64,000 nt of DNA from Ilyonectria destructans (Eukaryota; Ascomycota; Sordariomycetes; Hypocreales; Nectriaceae): NCBI GenBank assembly GCA_020740775.1, contig JAHEWK010000002.1:3658001-3722000 (forward strand), written 5' to 3'. The position numbers and the translations under genes were made by a program. Under the pieces are notes generated by a model. The model did not search any database, was not told where the DNA came from, and saw nothing but the letters and a program-made list of their open reading frames with translations. This document shows positions 47,680 through 58,167 of the stretch, piece after piece. Position 1 is the first letter of the stretch, and each line of letters opens with the position of its first letter.

Positions 47680-49332
47680 TCAATCGGCAACCGAAAACTT
47701 CAGCCCAGAGTTGCCTTCCTTAAGCGTCTTCTCCACCAGCTCCCACAGCGGCGACACGAGTGTTTTGATCTCGTCCGTCGCCGTCTTGACCCCGTGCTTG
47801 CCTTCCCTGTGCCGTGACAGATTCTGCGTTGCGCATCGTGAGGAACAGTAGATGGTCGACTGCTTCGCCGTGATGCAGTCGTTGCAGACCACGGTTTGCC
47901 GAGTCCCGTCGTCCATTTCGACGTCCTCGTCCAGGTTCTGCACACAGTTGTCGCCGGCCTCGCAGTCGTGATCCTTCTCCACGTGGTCGTCCTGTTGCTG
48001 TCAATATCCGCGTCAACACACCCATCAATTCACGGGGCCATACCTGTCCCTTGCGGTAGCAGTCGGTCGAGCAATACACCGTCAGCTTCTTCTTGCCACC
48101 AATCTGCGTCATGACCTGGCAGAGCGAGCATGAAAACACATCCTTGGGGTCGACCTTCCTTTCGCACATCGCACACGGCGGGAGGTGGTACAGCTCCTCC
48201 GCGACCGCAGGCACTTGAGCTCCCAGACGCTTAGCCTGGAGTCTGTTCTGCTCAAACGCCGTCTTGGCTCTGCGCAGCTCGTCGAGGCGCGCCTTGTGGC
48301 TGTCGCGTTGCGGCTGCGTGTTCATGCTGGCCCGGTGGTCCTGAGCGATGCGGTCGATGACCTCCTCCAGCGGCATCGCGTCGCTAGCTTCGTATGCGTC
48401 GAGGTACTTTTGCGCGTGCTGCAGCACCTTGCCCGTTGACCGGTCTTTGAAGAGGTATGCGATGTACAGCTTCTTCAGCTCGGACGCGTCGCTTTTGGCG
48501 CCTGTCATCTTGTCCACGAGAGTGTCTACGTCAGAAGACCACCTGGCTGGTTTTCCGACGCCTTCCCAGACCCTCTCGATGAGTTCTTGTCGTGACCGGT
48601 CCGGGTCGTCCAGCATCCCCCTCAACTCGTCCCGGTCCACGCCACTGTCGCCAGCCGTGAGGAACTCCGGGTACATCCTCAGGACCCATCGGTACCACGC
48701 CTCCTTCTCCGATTCAATCTGATCCTCGATGAATTTCACGTCGACCTTGTGGTCCTTGGCGTCGGCGAACAGCATGTCCAGCTCGTTGAGAAAGGCCCTC
48801 CGTTGTGAGAACCACTCCCGGTCTTCGGCATCGCAGTAACGCGCCCGCATCTTGTCCAACGTCTTTGAGAAGCAATCTGGGCATTCCGCGACATCCTTCT
48901 TCCCGCACCCGGCTGCACACTCCCTCCTCACGGTGTTCACTTGGTCGGTACACTCTTGTCTGTGTGCCCTTGCGGCACTGAGCTCCGTCCAGTGTTCTGG
49001 CAGAGCATATTTGGCGGATGGGGTCATCCTGGAGAACTCAGACTCAATTGTGAGCTCGGCCAATGGAGGAATCCTTTTCACGCCACAATTCGGGTTGATG
49101 CTTCGGATGCGATCCTCTCGAACGTCGACTGGTTCGCCCCTGGACAAGCTGAGTGAGACAGGCAAGTTGTTCGCGTTCCCAAAGCCGGACTGGTAATATA
49201 GTGACGATGCCAAAGGAATTAAGCCTCAAATTGAAATATGCTTATTTATCAGAATTAGTCGTGTTTGTTGTGGTATCTTACATGATCTTGAGTCTCATCA
49301 AGGGAGGTGAAACAGCGTCGCCGACCTGACAT
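47680..49332 (-). CDS. MYND-type zinc-finger protein
   Basis: Likely a zinc-dependent protein-interaction factor; no enzyme domain was recognised. Exons 49332-49282, 49189-48044 and 47997-47680 give 504 aa. The short first exon (17 codons) is inferred: the long frame at its 5' end has no ATG, but an intron with donor GTAAGA, a CTAAT branch and acceptor TTACCAG joins it exactly to an upstream ATG. The main zinc region near residue 370 reads CAMC-x12-CSLC, then YCSTDC, then His and Cys across the last intron, a spaced MYND arrangement. A second cluster nearer the C-terminus (CNDC, YCSSRC, RHREGKH) looks like another treble-clef unit. An earlier CGKK...CPDC pair lies near residue 90. The middle is charged and helical. 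It is divergent from the SF3B5 gene, 156 bp between start codons. Confidence 0.75.
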
Positions 49333-49488
49333 CACTGTGATAATGGGTTTAGCCGGAGTTTTAGCGGCGTCGCACCCGCAAATACTCCGGACAAGCATCG
49401 CGATGCTCCAAGCTCTACCGAAAACAGATTTACTCTCCTCAACTACACCACCGCCTCGGATTCATATTCAATCACATATTCAATCACA
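49333..49488. promoter_or_regulatory. Short bidirectional promoter, MYND gene / SF3B5
   Basis: Only 156 bp separate the start codons of two divergent genes. Both core promoters and leaders must fit here or overlap the opposite transcript. The SF3B5-proximal part contains direct copies of an ATTCA(A/C)TCACA-like word at about 49460-49488. Confidence 0.5.
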
Positions 49489-49854
49489 ATGGTAGCATCC
49501 CCTTAGTCCCATCGTGCTGCTTCTCCAGTCGCTAACCCCCTCCCAGGCCGACAAGCTCCGCAACCAGCAAGAACTCGAACGTCTCCAGGCTAAGTACGTC
49601 GGTACTGGCCACCCAGACACCACCAGCTGGGAATGGCGCACCAACATCCAGCGCGACACCTACTCCTCGATCGCCGGCCACCGACCGCTAGTCTCGTACA
49701 TTGCGCTGGCGGAAAACGAGCCCGTTATCAAGGTCCGGGCGCAGATGATTCGGGTACGTCTTGCGGCCATGCGTCGGAAATCTAAACTTGCGCTGACAAC
49801 TGGGTGCAGAAAATGATACAGCCCTGCGGAGCCCCACCTCCTCGTGAAACATAG
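49489..49854 (+). CDS. SF3B5: Splicing factor 3B subunit 5 (SF3b10)
   Basis: Small subunit of the SF3b particle of the U2 snRNP, which recognises the branch site in the nucleus. Three exons give 84 aa, the normal size: 49489-49491, 49547-49753 and 49810-49854, with introns of 55 and 56 nt. Exon 1 contributes only the ATG; the donor GTAGC follows directly, a GCTAAC branch precedes acceptor CCCAG, and exon 2 begins Ala-Asp-Lys. Conserved motifs are LERLQAKYVGTGH, DTTSWEW, the RDTYSS block and, across the last junction, MIRKMIQPCGAPP. Every part of the family profile is present, so identity is secure. It is convergent with NSE3 downstream, 221 bp between stop codons. Confidence 0.95.
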
Positions 49855-50075
49855 GCAACGACGGAGATTTTAGAACATAATTTGACATGCGTTGCAAGTC
49901 TCGGAGTCTCTGGATTGAGTTTAGTCTGCAAATGGCGTTCTAGGAAAGATACCCCTGCGGAAGGGAACAAATATGGCACCAAAGAAGATGCTTGCTTAAC
50001 ATTGTTGTGCTGCTGTCCTGGTGTTGCGGACCTCTTGAATACGTGCTTGGGTATCATAGGTATTACTCGTTGTCA

Positions 50076-51162
50076 TTACTCGACATCCATCGTCTGCCTT
50101 CGACTCACGTCCCCTTCCGCGACTTCCTCATCCCCATCGGCCGTCCGCTCCTTGATGTTTAAGCTGGAGCAAAGCTTACTCTCGAGATCGGGATTCCACT
50201 CTTCATACACTTCCCGAACCATGCCCATCACACCATCCAAGCCGACCTCTTCTTTGGCACGGGGTCCAACATGCCAGCTGACCATTTGGTCGCCATCCTG
50301 GCCCACAGGTGGCCTGTCTATCTTCTTGATCACGTAGCCCTGTCTCTCCATTTTCTTGAGAATAATCTCCGTCTTGTCCATTGAGACGTTCTGGTCCGCG
50401 TTCAGTCGTGTGAGGTATCGCTTCAGCTTCTGGTCGCTCAGCTCGCCGCTGTTGAGCCAAATCATAGATATGACCATGGTGTAGAAGGCTGCGTAGGTTG
50501 CCTCGTCGTCTGAGCTCGGGGTTTTGGAAGGGGTCAGAATAGTTGCCGTTCGGTAGGCGCTTGGCAATGTTGAGGAGAGGATGTAGGCGCCTGATCCTAT
50601 CTTCGGTTGTGAATTGCTCTTCATCGCTATGGATCAACGTTAGCCAAGAGTCGGAAGCTGTAGGAGGCCGATGCCCACCTTGACGTTTCTCTTGCAATGT
50701 CATTTTCTCCCTGACCGGCAGTTCCCGCAGTTCCATACCCCAGACTTCCTTTAGCTGTATTTGCGCCACCGCGAAGATGCGCTTAAATGCTCGCCCTTGA
50801 TTTCCAAGAACTGCGCGAAGTATTAGATACAACCCCGCGGCCGAGTCCTGTTTGTGCTCACCTCGCTCTTTGATTCCATCTCGCCGTATTACTGTTCTCG
50901 AGTACTCGCAAGAAATCGCATATCGGATCAATTTCTTGGCCAGTTGGTCGTCGGCACTTTGACCGGGGTGGGCGTCCATATCCGTATCGTCGTCGCTTAC
51001 TTCTTCTTCAGGCTCTGCGTCCGAATCTACGCGATTGCGACGCTGTGGAGGGCGGGCGTCTTCTTCGGATTCGTCGTCTTCGACCTGCCACTTTAGTCAG
51101 CTTTGCGCCTTGTCGCATCGTGAATCACGTACAGGACGGCGCCTTCTTTGCGACGGAGGCAT
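50076..51162 (-). CDS. nse3: NSE3, MAGE-domain subunit of the SMC5/6 complex
   Basis: Non-SMC element of the SMC5-SMC6 complex, a nuclear DNA-repair and chromosome-maintenance machine in which Nse3 partners the Nse1 RING protein and binds DNA. Four exons give 311 aa: 51162-51133, 51084-50862, 50810-50679 and 50626-50076, with introns of 48-52 nt. The N-terminus is Arg-rich then acidic (EEDARPPQ, EEEVSDDD). The MAGE homology region starts near residue 60 (AKKLIRYAISCEYSRTVIRRDGI) and continues through IFAVAQIQLKEVWGMELREL, YILSSTLP and, in the winged-helix part, WLNSGELSDQKLKRYL and MERQGYVIKK. All of these fit the family. It is divergent from SLS1, with 320 bp between start codons. The tail beyond the MAGE fold is short and acidic. 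Confidence 0.9.
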
Positions 51163-51482
51163 TTTAACGGAAACAATATTTTAGACAGGGGATATAGAAA
51201 GGGTTTTATTTCGACAGAACGTAGTGCAATTGTGACAATGGAAATTGAGAACAAAGACGGACTGGGGTTGTTAAAGACAAAGACAGGCTGGAGGGGCGCA
51301 AGCTTAGACGCGATCGGATCCGAGACGCGTTGACAATTAACCTTATCGCTTATCACTTATCGCTTATCGGTCAAAATTTCCTAGCATCCTCCATACATCA
51401 TCGAGACACTTCTTATTGAGCTCGCTACGGTGTCGCATTGCACCTTATTAATGTCCGCGATTCTTCAGCTCTTGTACTACCC
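51163..51482. promoter_or_regulatory. Divergent promoter region, NSE3 / SLS1
   Basis: A 320-bp interval between two divergent start codons. It contains a tandem TTATCGCTTATC(A/G) repeat at about 51342-51370, which may be a regulatory element. Nothing else was recognised. Confidence 0.45.
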
Positions 51483-54400
51483 ATGATTTCAAGGGCAGCG
51501 CGTGCATCGCGCATCTGCCAAGCCTGTCGGGTCGGCCTTACACAACGCAGCGCGGTGCTGGGCTTCCGCGCGCTTCCCCGTCAAGATGGCTTGCTTCAAC
51601 GGCGGCGCTTTGCCTCCGACTCGGATCCCCCCCCTCAGTTCAACGCCGAGATTGAGGCCCTAATATCCGATAAACTATTTGGTGGGAATGCAAAGAGGAC
51701 GATTGGCAAGGTGGAGGAAACCCCAGAACCACCAAAAGATGTCGACGAAGACGACGCCGATTGGGATTCGCCCGCATTACACAACGCCGACAGCTCTATC
51801 GCCGCCGAGATCGACAAATTCCTTTCTGATGTTGCCGGAGCTCCAACTACAAGCAGTCAGGACGGATACCTATCCTCGAGACCCAGAAGAGATCACAATA
51901 CGTCGACCGACCCCGCCTCCGAGCAACCACCTGCCTCCTCCACCAAACCTCGATCGAAGCCCCGTTCCGACTCCTCGTCCGATTCCATGTTCGAACTGCC
52001 AGTTATTCCCGATTTCGATCCACCAGGCTCTCAATCCAACAACAAGCTACGCCACAACCTCCTCCACAACCAACCCCTCGGCGTGTCGGCGCTCGGTGTC
52101 CCCGCCGACGCCATCATCATCAAGAACCCGAACAAGATGCGCATTGAGAGAAGGGCTGCCAAGGAGATTTTGGAGAAGCCTCTGCTTGCTACCTCGGATG
52201 TTGATTGGAAACGATTCGACCCGACGAACGGTGGCGACGATGTTAATTCTAGACACCACATTTGGGCCAACATCAATGAACTGCGGCCTGACAGCAGAGC
52301 TCTGCGAATGAGAGACTTTGAGAAACTGTCCAGGGCTCTATTCAACGGCTTTACGGTCGATCAGCTCAGAGAATACATGCGTGATTACGAAATGGAGGCG
52401 GGACTCGAGGATACACCGCTGGGCAATTATCCCTGGATCATGAAGCAGATGCCCTGGACCCCATTCAAATCCCTACCAGTCGCCGAGAAACTAGCGTTCA
52501 AATACTCCTTTGTTCAGAAACTCATCGTCCAGAAGTGGAAGATTGGCATTCAAGAACATGTAGATGCGTTGGGTCAAGCCTTCATCTGGGTTGACCCTCA
52601 CTACTTCAAGTTTCTTGCCCGTAAGTAACGTCTAAAATCACACGAGCATCAACTAATAATTTGTCAAAGTCGGTATGAGGCCCTTTTTGAAGGGAGCCAG
52701 GAATGACTTTCTCGACGAGTCCAACAACGAGAAGCTCTCGACAACATCCACCGAGTGCCGTCTCAACATCACAGCCCGGAAGGCCCCAACCTATGCCATC
52801 CTAGAACGGCTTGACCAGCATCTTAAAAACGTCCAACATCGCATGCTACCCATTGGCCAGCTCACCAAGCATATCCCGTCGTCCGCAGAACTAGAAGAAC
52901 TTGCCCGCATCACATCCACCTCCCTCAAACTTCACAAGCAAGGCAAGGATGCGGTATGTCACCTCACTCTCAATACCATGTTGTCTCATGCTGATAACAA
53001 TGAAGGAACTTCAAGTCTCGTGGTTCTCCGAGCAAAAAGACCCCATCACCGCACCTCAAGCTCAAAACGAAGACAAGGCGGATACCGTCCTACGACTACT
53101 AACCACCCTCCCAAGTCGCGGCCTCGTCGAAAAGGTCGAGTGTATTCCTTCCTTGGAACCTACCAGTGGCACTGGTGGCATCTTCGTGGGCTTCAACCGA
53201 GAGCGAAGGAGCATGGCATGGAGGGATAAGCTTCGCAAGTGGCTACGATATGTGGCACCTATGGGCATCACTAATGATGCTCCTAAATGGCCCCTTGACC
53301 TAGCCAAGTCGGTATCACTCCCAGAGTACGCCGGCAGACTCAGCAGCAATTTCACCACTGCGACATTTGGCCATCTCCTCCATTCTGAGGCACACCAGTC
53401 GACGACCAAGCTCTCTCGGAAGCGCCGCCTCTTGTCGCCTGTCACTCCTCACCCAGCATCATTCTCTGCCCTCAAGCCCGACGACGACGAACCTCTAAGC
53501 CAATCGACAGCCATTATCCTCAAATTTTCCCCCAGTGTCGACCGCTTGACGAGCCCCGAGAGCAAGGGACCCCCCGTTCGTCTGCATATCCCGATCACGC
53601 CAGAAACCGACATTTTAGATTTCAAAATTCCCGAAGACGCCGCTCTACAGTGTGCTGTCCCTTGGCACGTCGACGACGTCATGCTTCCTGCCCAGAGCGT
53701 TGACGTTCGTCTCGTCAATGAGCGTCACCTCCCTCTTGACATCAATCAGCCACAGCTTCAAAGCTTTCTCGAAATTGCCGACTTCAATCTCCGCGATGGT
53801 CGCCTCCAGACTCCCAAGGAGGTGACTCTCTCTATTCCTGAGCAGTGGCTGAGCACTCGGTCGAAGGGTGGTAAGAAGTCACAGATCTCAGCCGATGTGC
53901 TCTATGCCTTCCGCGGTATCGAAATTCACCAGAATATCGAGATTCCCTTGAACGGTCACACTCTGCGTTACTCCCTTATCGAGGCTGGTCAGCATGGCGG
54001 CAGGCGTCAGGAGCTCGCTCTCCAAGCGGGTCGCCCAGGAGCCCCTGCAAGTGCCTTCCAAGGCGAACAGCGTGAGAGCTTCCTCCGGGTAGTCGAAGAT
54101 GTAGCCACAGGAAAGTTCTTTTCATGGGGTGAGGGTCACAAGTCAGTCAAGGCGCAGCAGTTCGAGGACTTCAGTTACGATCTACCCGCAGAGGAACTTG
54201 GTGAGGATTTCGTCGTGTCGGAATTTGATCCCGAGGAGGAAAAGAGGGAGTTGGCTCAGCGGAAGGCGGATAAGGCGGATAAGGCTGCCAAGGAAAAGAA
54301 GCTCAAGGAGGAATGGGCTGCTTCGAAGCTAGCTGCGAAGAAGGCCAAGAAGTCTAGAGATCTCAAGCTTGATGAGAAACCTGCTGACAAGTTCGCCGAG

Positions 54401-55390
54401 GAGCCTGCGGAGATGTCAGCTGAGAAGCTTACTGGGGAGTCTGAGGATTCCAAAGAGAAGCTTGCGGAGAAGGCTGCGGAGGAGCCTGTTGAGTCTGCTA
54501 AGGAACCTCTGGAAAAGCTTGCAGAAAAGCCTGTTGAAACCCCCGTTGAGGAACCTGAGGAGAAATCTGTGGAGGAGTCTGCTAAGGAAACTCCGCAAAA
54601 GCTCGCTGAGAAGCCTGTTGAGAAGCCTACCGAGGACCCTACCAAACGGGAGGCATCAAAGCCCAAGGCTCCCGTGGCGCCTGTGGTAGACGAAAGAGCC
54701 TTCTTCAGGCAGTTTTCAAGCAGGGCCGGAGACCAGCTCGATCAGTTCAAGGCACCTACGAAGCGCCGAAAGGGCAAGAAGAGCAATCGCGCCATGGCGA
54801 ATGAGAACCTGGACGAGGACGACCCATTCCGGATCTCGACAAGGCCGAAAAGAAGCCCCCCATCACAAGCGAATGAGAGCACCCTGTCTGTCGGTAACGC
54901 AGCTGGCAAGGCCGACTTCGCCAAACAGGACTCCAACGGAGCTGACACCGACCGGTTCACCTTTGATGATGCGTGGGAAGACGACGACTTCAACGACGAT
55001 GAGATCGAGGACAACGAACTGTCAACCGCGGAGATTGAGGCCGAGTTGGTCAAGATGTTCGGATTGGATAAGCAGTCCACTCAGCAAAAGGCGGCAGAGG
55101 CATCGTCTGAGACCATCGCGCGGGCCGTGGAAGAGTGGGAGGAGCTCAAGTCCGAAGCAGACGAGACGGCCCAGTCCCCCAAGGGGACCTCCCACAAAGC
55201 GACTACAACACCACCCTATCACCAAGATGACGCCCAAGTGCAACCAGCTGAAGCGGTAGCCAAGCGGAGCGAGTCGACCTCCCTGAAGAAGGGCGCTGGG
55301 GATTCGTCCGTCGAGCAGCCGACGACCAAGACTACGGAGTCACAAACGGGGATGAACGTTGACGACACGGTCGACAAAAAGAACAAATAG
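51483..55390 (+). CDS. sls1: SLS1-like mitochondrial inner-membrane regulator
   Basis: SLS1 proteins act at the matrix side of the inner membrane and couple mitochondrial transcription to translation; the assignment rests on resemblance of the N-terminal two thirds. Exons 51483-52620, 52670-52953 and 53006-55390 give 1268 aa. The ATG at 51483 opens an Arg/Ala/Ser-rich presequence containing RRRFASDS, typical of matrix import. A disordered acidic stretch follows, then the conserved region (residues about 215-800) containing NPNKMRIERRAAKEIL, WANINELRPDSRALRMRD and KSLPVAEKLAFKYSFVQKLI, with KH-like folds. From about residue 880 the tail is coiled and acidic: KADKA-type repeats, then imperfect EKLAEKPVE-like repeats, a basic patch (PTKRRKGKKS) and an acidic cluster. 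The tail makes it longer than the usual homologue. An early intron has a textbook ACTAAT branch site. Confidence 0.78.
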
Positions 55391-55978
55391 ACGAAGCAGT
55401 GTAAAAAAAAAAAAAAAGGCACCGGGAATAGACGAATAATTATGTAAACTAAAAGTGTAGTTATAGTTGATGTAAGAATACGAAATCTCAAGACGGCATG
55501 CATTGAACGCAATACCATTTCGGGCGCAAGGCATCTGCGATTGACAGACGTGGGGCACGTCTCACGCAATCGTCTTACGATGAGGACAAGCAACGGGGAG
55601 GACAAGCAACGGGCAGGACAAGGTACAGAAGGGGTATGGGTCGTGTAAACCAACCGTCGGGTCAATCAACTGTCGAGCGGGGGAAAAGTGAAACCAAGGG
55701 TCACGATTACACATATCACATCACATTCATGGGAGACAAGAAATTTTGCACAAATCACTTCTGGACTCTTATTTTATTTTTGGTTGTTTAGCACAACATG
55801 AGAAGTTCCGACGCAGTATGCCTGATCCCAGCCTCTCAATATGTGCCCCAAGACAAAGCCGAGTGCTCATGCAAAGCAAGGAAGATCGTATCGTCGTAGA
55901 AGTGAGTACATCAACCCATGAGCACGACATCGTAGTGCTAAGATCCCGGGCGAGGAAGTTGCTTCAGAAGAAAGCTGT
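55391..55978. other. Convergent 3' flanks of SLS1 and EF-1alpha
   Basis: 588 bp between stop codons. A run of 14 A lies at 55403-55416, just after the SLS1 stop, with A/T-rich words beyond that could serve polyadenylation. Small overlapping frames (for example 55219-55665 minus) are not supported. Confidence 0.6.
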
Positions 55979-57942
55979 TTACTTCTTGGTAGCCTTGGCA
56001 GCGGACTTGGTGACCTAGTGATGACAGAGTTAGTGATTGAAAGGCAACGAGTGAAGTGGTAATGGGAACATACCTTGCCAGAGCCGGCAGCAGCCTTCTC
56101 GACGGCCTTGATGACACCGACAGCGACGGTCTGACGCATGTCACGGACGGCGAATCGGCCCAGAGGAGGGTAGTCGGTGAAAGCCTCAACACACATGGGC
56201 TTGGAGGGAACCATCTTGACGATGGCGGAGTCACCAGACTTGATGAACTTGGGGGCGGTCTCAGTGGACTTTCCGGTACGTCGGTCAATCTTCTCCTGGA
56301 TCTCGGCGAACTTGCACGCAATGTGGGCAGTGTGGCAATCGAGAACGGGAGCGTAGCCGGCACCGACCTGGCCAGGGTGGTTGAGGACAATGACCTGGGC
56401 GGTGAAGGAAGCGGCACCCAGAGGGGGGTCGTTCTTGGAGTCACCAGCAACGTTTCCACGTCGGATCTCCTTGACGGAGACGTTCTTCACGTTGAAGCCG
56501 ACGTTGTCACCGGGGAGACCCTCGGAAAGCTGCTCGTGGTGCATCTCGACGGACTTGACTTCAGTGGTGACGTTGGAGGGAGCGAAGGTAACGACCATAC
56601 CGGGCTTGATAACACCAGTCTCGATACGGCCGACGGGCACCGTTCCAATACCACCGATCTTGTAGACATCCTGGAGGGGAAGACGGAGGGGCTTGTCAAG
56701 AGGACGCTTGGGGGGCTCAATGGAGTCAATGGCCTCGAGGAGGGTCTTGCCAGAGTACTTGCCAGCCTTGGTCTCACGCTCCCATCCCTTGTACCAGGGG
56801 CAGTTGGTGGAGACAGTAAGCATGTTGTCACCGTTGAAGCCGGAGATGGGGACGAAAGCGACAGCCTTGGGGTTGTAGCCGACCTTCTTGATGAAGTTGG
56901 AGGTCTCCTTGATGATCTCCTGGAATCGGGACTCGGACCACTTGGTGGTGTCCATCTTGTTGATGGCGACGATGAGGTTCTTGACACCCAGGGTGTAGGC
57001 GAGAAGAGCGTGCTCACGGGTCTGGCCATCCTTGGAGATACCAGCCTCGAACTCACCAGTACCGGCGGCAATGATGAGAATAGCGCAATCGGCCTGGGAA
57101 GTACCAGTAATCATGTTCTTGATGAAGTCACGGTGACCGGGAGCATCTGTTGAGTAAGAGTTAGAATGTGCCAAGTGAAGGAACTCGGAGCCAGTGGCAG
57201 CTTACCAATGACGGTGACAAAGTAGCGGGGAGTCTCGAACTTCCACAGGGCAATGTCGATGGTGATACCACGCTCACGCTCGGCCTTGAGCTTGTCAAGA
57301 ACCCAGGCATACTTGAAGGAACCCTTGCCGAGCTCGGCAGCTTCCTGTAAGAGGGCACTGTCAGTATTCTGTGCATAGCATGTGAAGAGGCCCGCGATGA
57401 TGATTTGATGATGCTGTGGTGGGGCGGGGCAAGTTTCAACCACCAGTGTGCGGCGGGGTAAAATTCGCCCCCACCAAAAAACAATGGAGGGTGGGTGAAA
57501 ATTTTTGATCGAAGGGTGAGGGGTTGTGTTTCGTGGGCAGACGCAGCGACGTTGAAATCGACGGTCGTGGAGGGCAGAATCGGGAAAAGAGGACCAACCT
57601 TCTCGAACTTCTCGATGGTTCGCTTGTCGATACCACCGCACTGGTAGATCAAGTGACCGGTCTGTCGATGCATGTTAGCAAGCTGTGATATGAAACCCCG
57701 CGATGGTCATGGCGGGGTAGGACGACCGAGATAAGACGGCGGGAAAACTTACAGTGGTCGACTTGCCAGAGTCGACGTGGCTGTCGATGGTGTCAGCAAG
57801 CTGCTTGATGAGAACTCGTCTTGGAGAGAAGTGGTACGAACCCCTATAGAATCAGGTCAGTGAACAGTCGCGATGAGATTTCCATGCGAGGTGAACTTAC
57901 GATGACCACGACGTTGAGGTGAGTCTTGTCCTCCTTACCCAT
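55979..57942 (-). CDS. tef1: Translation elongation factor 1-alpha
   Basis: Cytosolic GTPase that delivers aminoacyl-tRNA to the ribosome. The 460-aa product has the normal length. Coding exons are 57942-57901, 57843-57842, 57780-57753, 57661-57599, 57344-57206, 57146-56074 and 56014-55979; the two-base exon is described separately. Visible motifs are GHVDSGKST (P-loop), RGITID (switch I), DAPGHRDF (G3), NKMD (G4), domain II around [15 protein letters not shown] and domain III through [20 protein letters not shown]. The third internal intron (57345-57598, 254 nt) carries the AAAATTTT and CCCCGCC blocks familiar from fungal tef1 introns. Codon use is strongly biased, as in highly expressed genes; this also creates a long chance antisense frame (56056-57153). 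A leader intron precedes the start codon. Confidence 0.97.
57842..57843 (-). other. tef1: Two-nucleotide exon (GG) of tef1 between two complete introns
   Basis: Exon 1 ends in ATC (Ile14). Intron 1a (57900-57844, 57 nt) has donor GTAAGT, a CTGAC branch and acceptor CTATAG. Intron 1b (57841-57781, 61 nt) has donor GTTCGT, a second CTGAC branch and acceptor CGACAG. The next exon begins C-CAC-GTC. Only if GG is retained does the join read ATC-GGC-CAC, giving the invariant Ile-Gly-His before VDSGKST. Skipping it shifts the frame, and no single GT-AG intron between these exons keeps the frame. Confidence 0.75.
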
Positions 57943-57984
57943 TTTGGCGGTTTTGTGTCTGAATTCGGTTTGTTTAAATTCGTG

Positions 57985-58072
57985 CTGCAGCCGACGTGTT
58001 AGCAGGTGAAGGTGATGAAGAAGCAAGAGGCCGAGCGAGGAAGCAAGGCGCCTTGAGGTGGAAGGCACATAC
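57985..58072 (-). other. tef1: Leader (5' UTR) intron of tef1
   Basis: An 88-nt predicted intron: donor GTATGT at 58072, branch GCTAAC and acceptor CTGCAG ending at 57985. The spliced leader resumes 42 nt before the start codon. Leader introns are common in EF-1alpha genes. Prediction is by signals only. Confidence 0.6.
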
Positions 58073-58160
58073 AAAATCGCAGATCGGATGCTTGAACCGG
58101 GTATGCGAGACGAAGAGCAGAAGAGAAGAAAATTTCAAAGCCGGTGGTGGGAGGAGAAGA

Positions 58161-58167
58161 TTTAAAA
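58161..58167 (-). promoter_or_regulatory. TATA-like element upstream of tef1
   Basis: TTTTAAA on the minus strand, about 90 bp upstream of the leader intron and followed by C/T-rich sequence on the transcribed strand, as in many highly expressed fungal promoters. A non-canonical TATA, assigned by position. Confidence 0.35.

Noticed and set aside
56056..57153. A 365-codon plus-strand frame opposite tef1
   Set aside because: It is exactly antisense to the codon-biased main exon of EF-1alpha, and its Gly/Asp/Val/Leu-rich translation is what antisense of biased codons gives.
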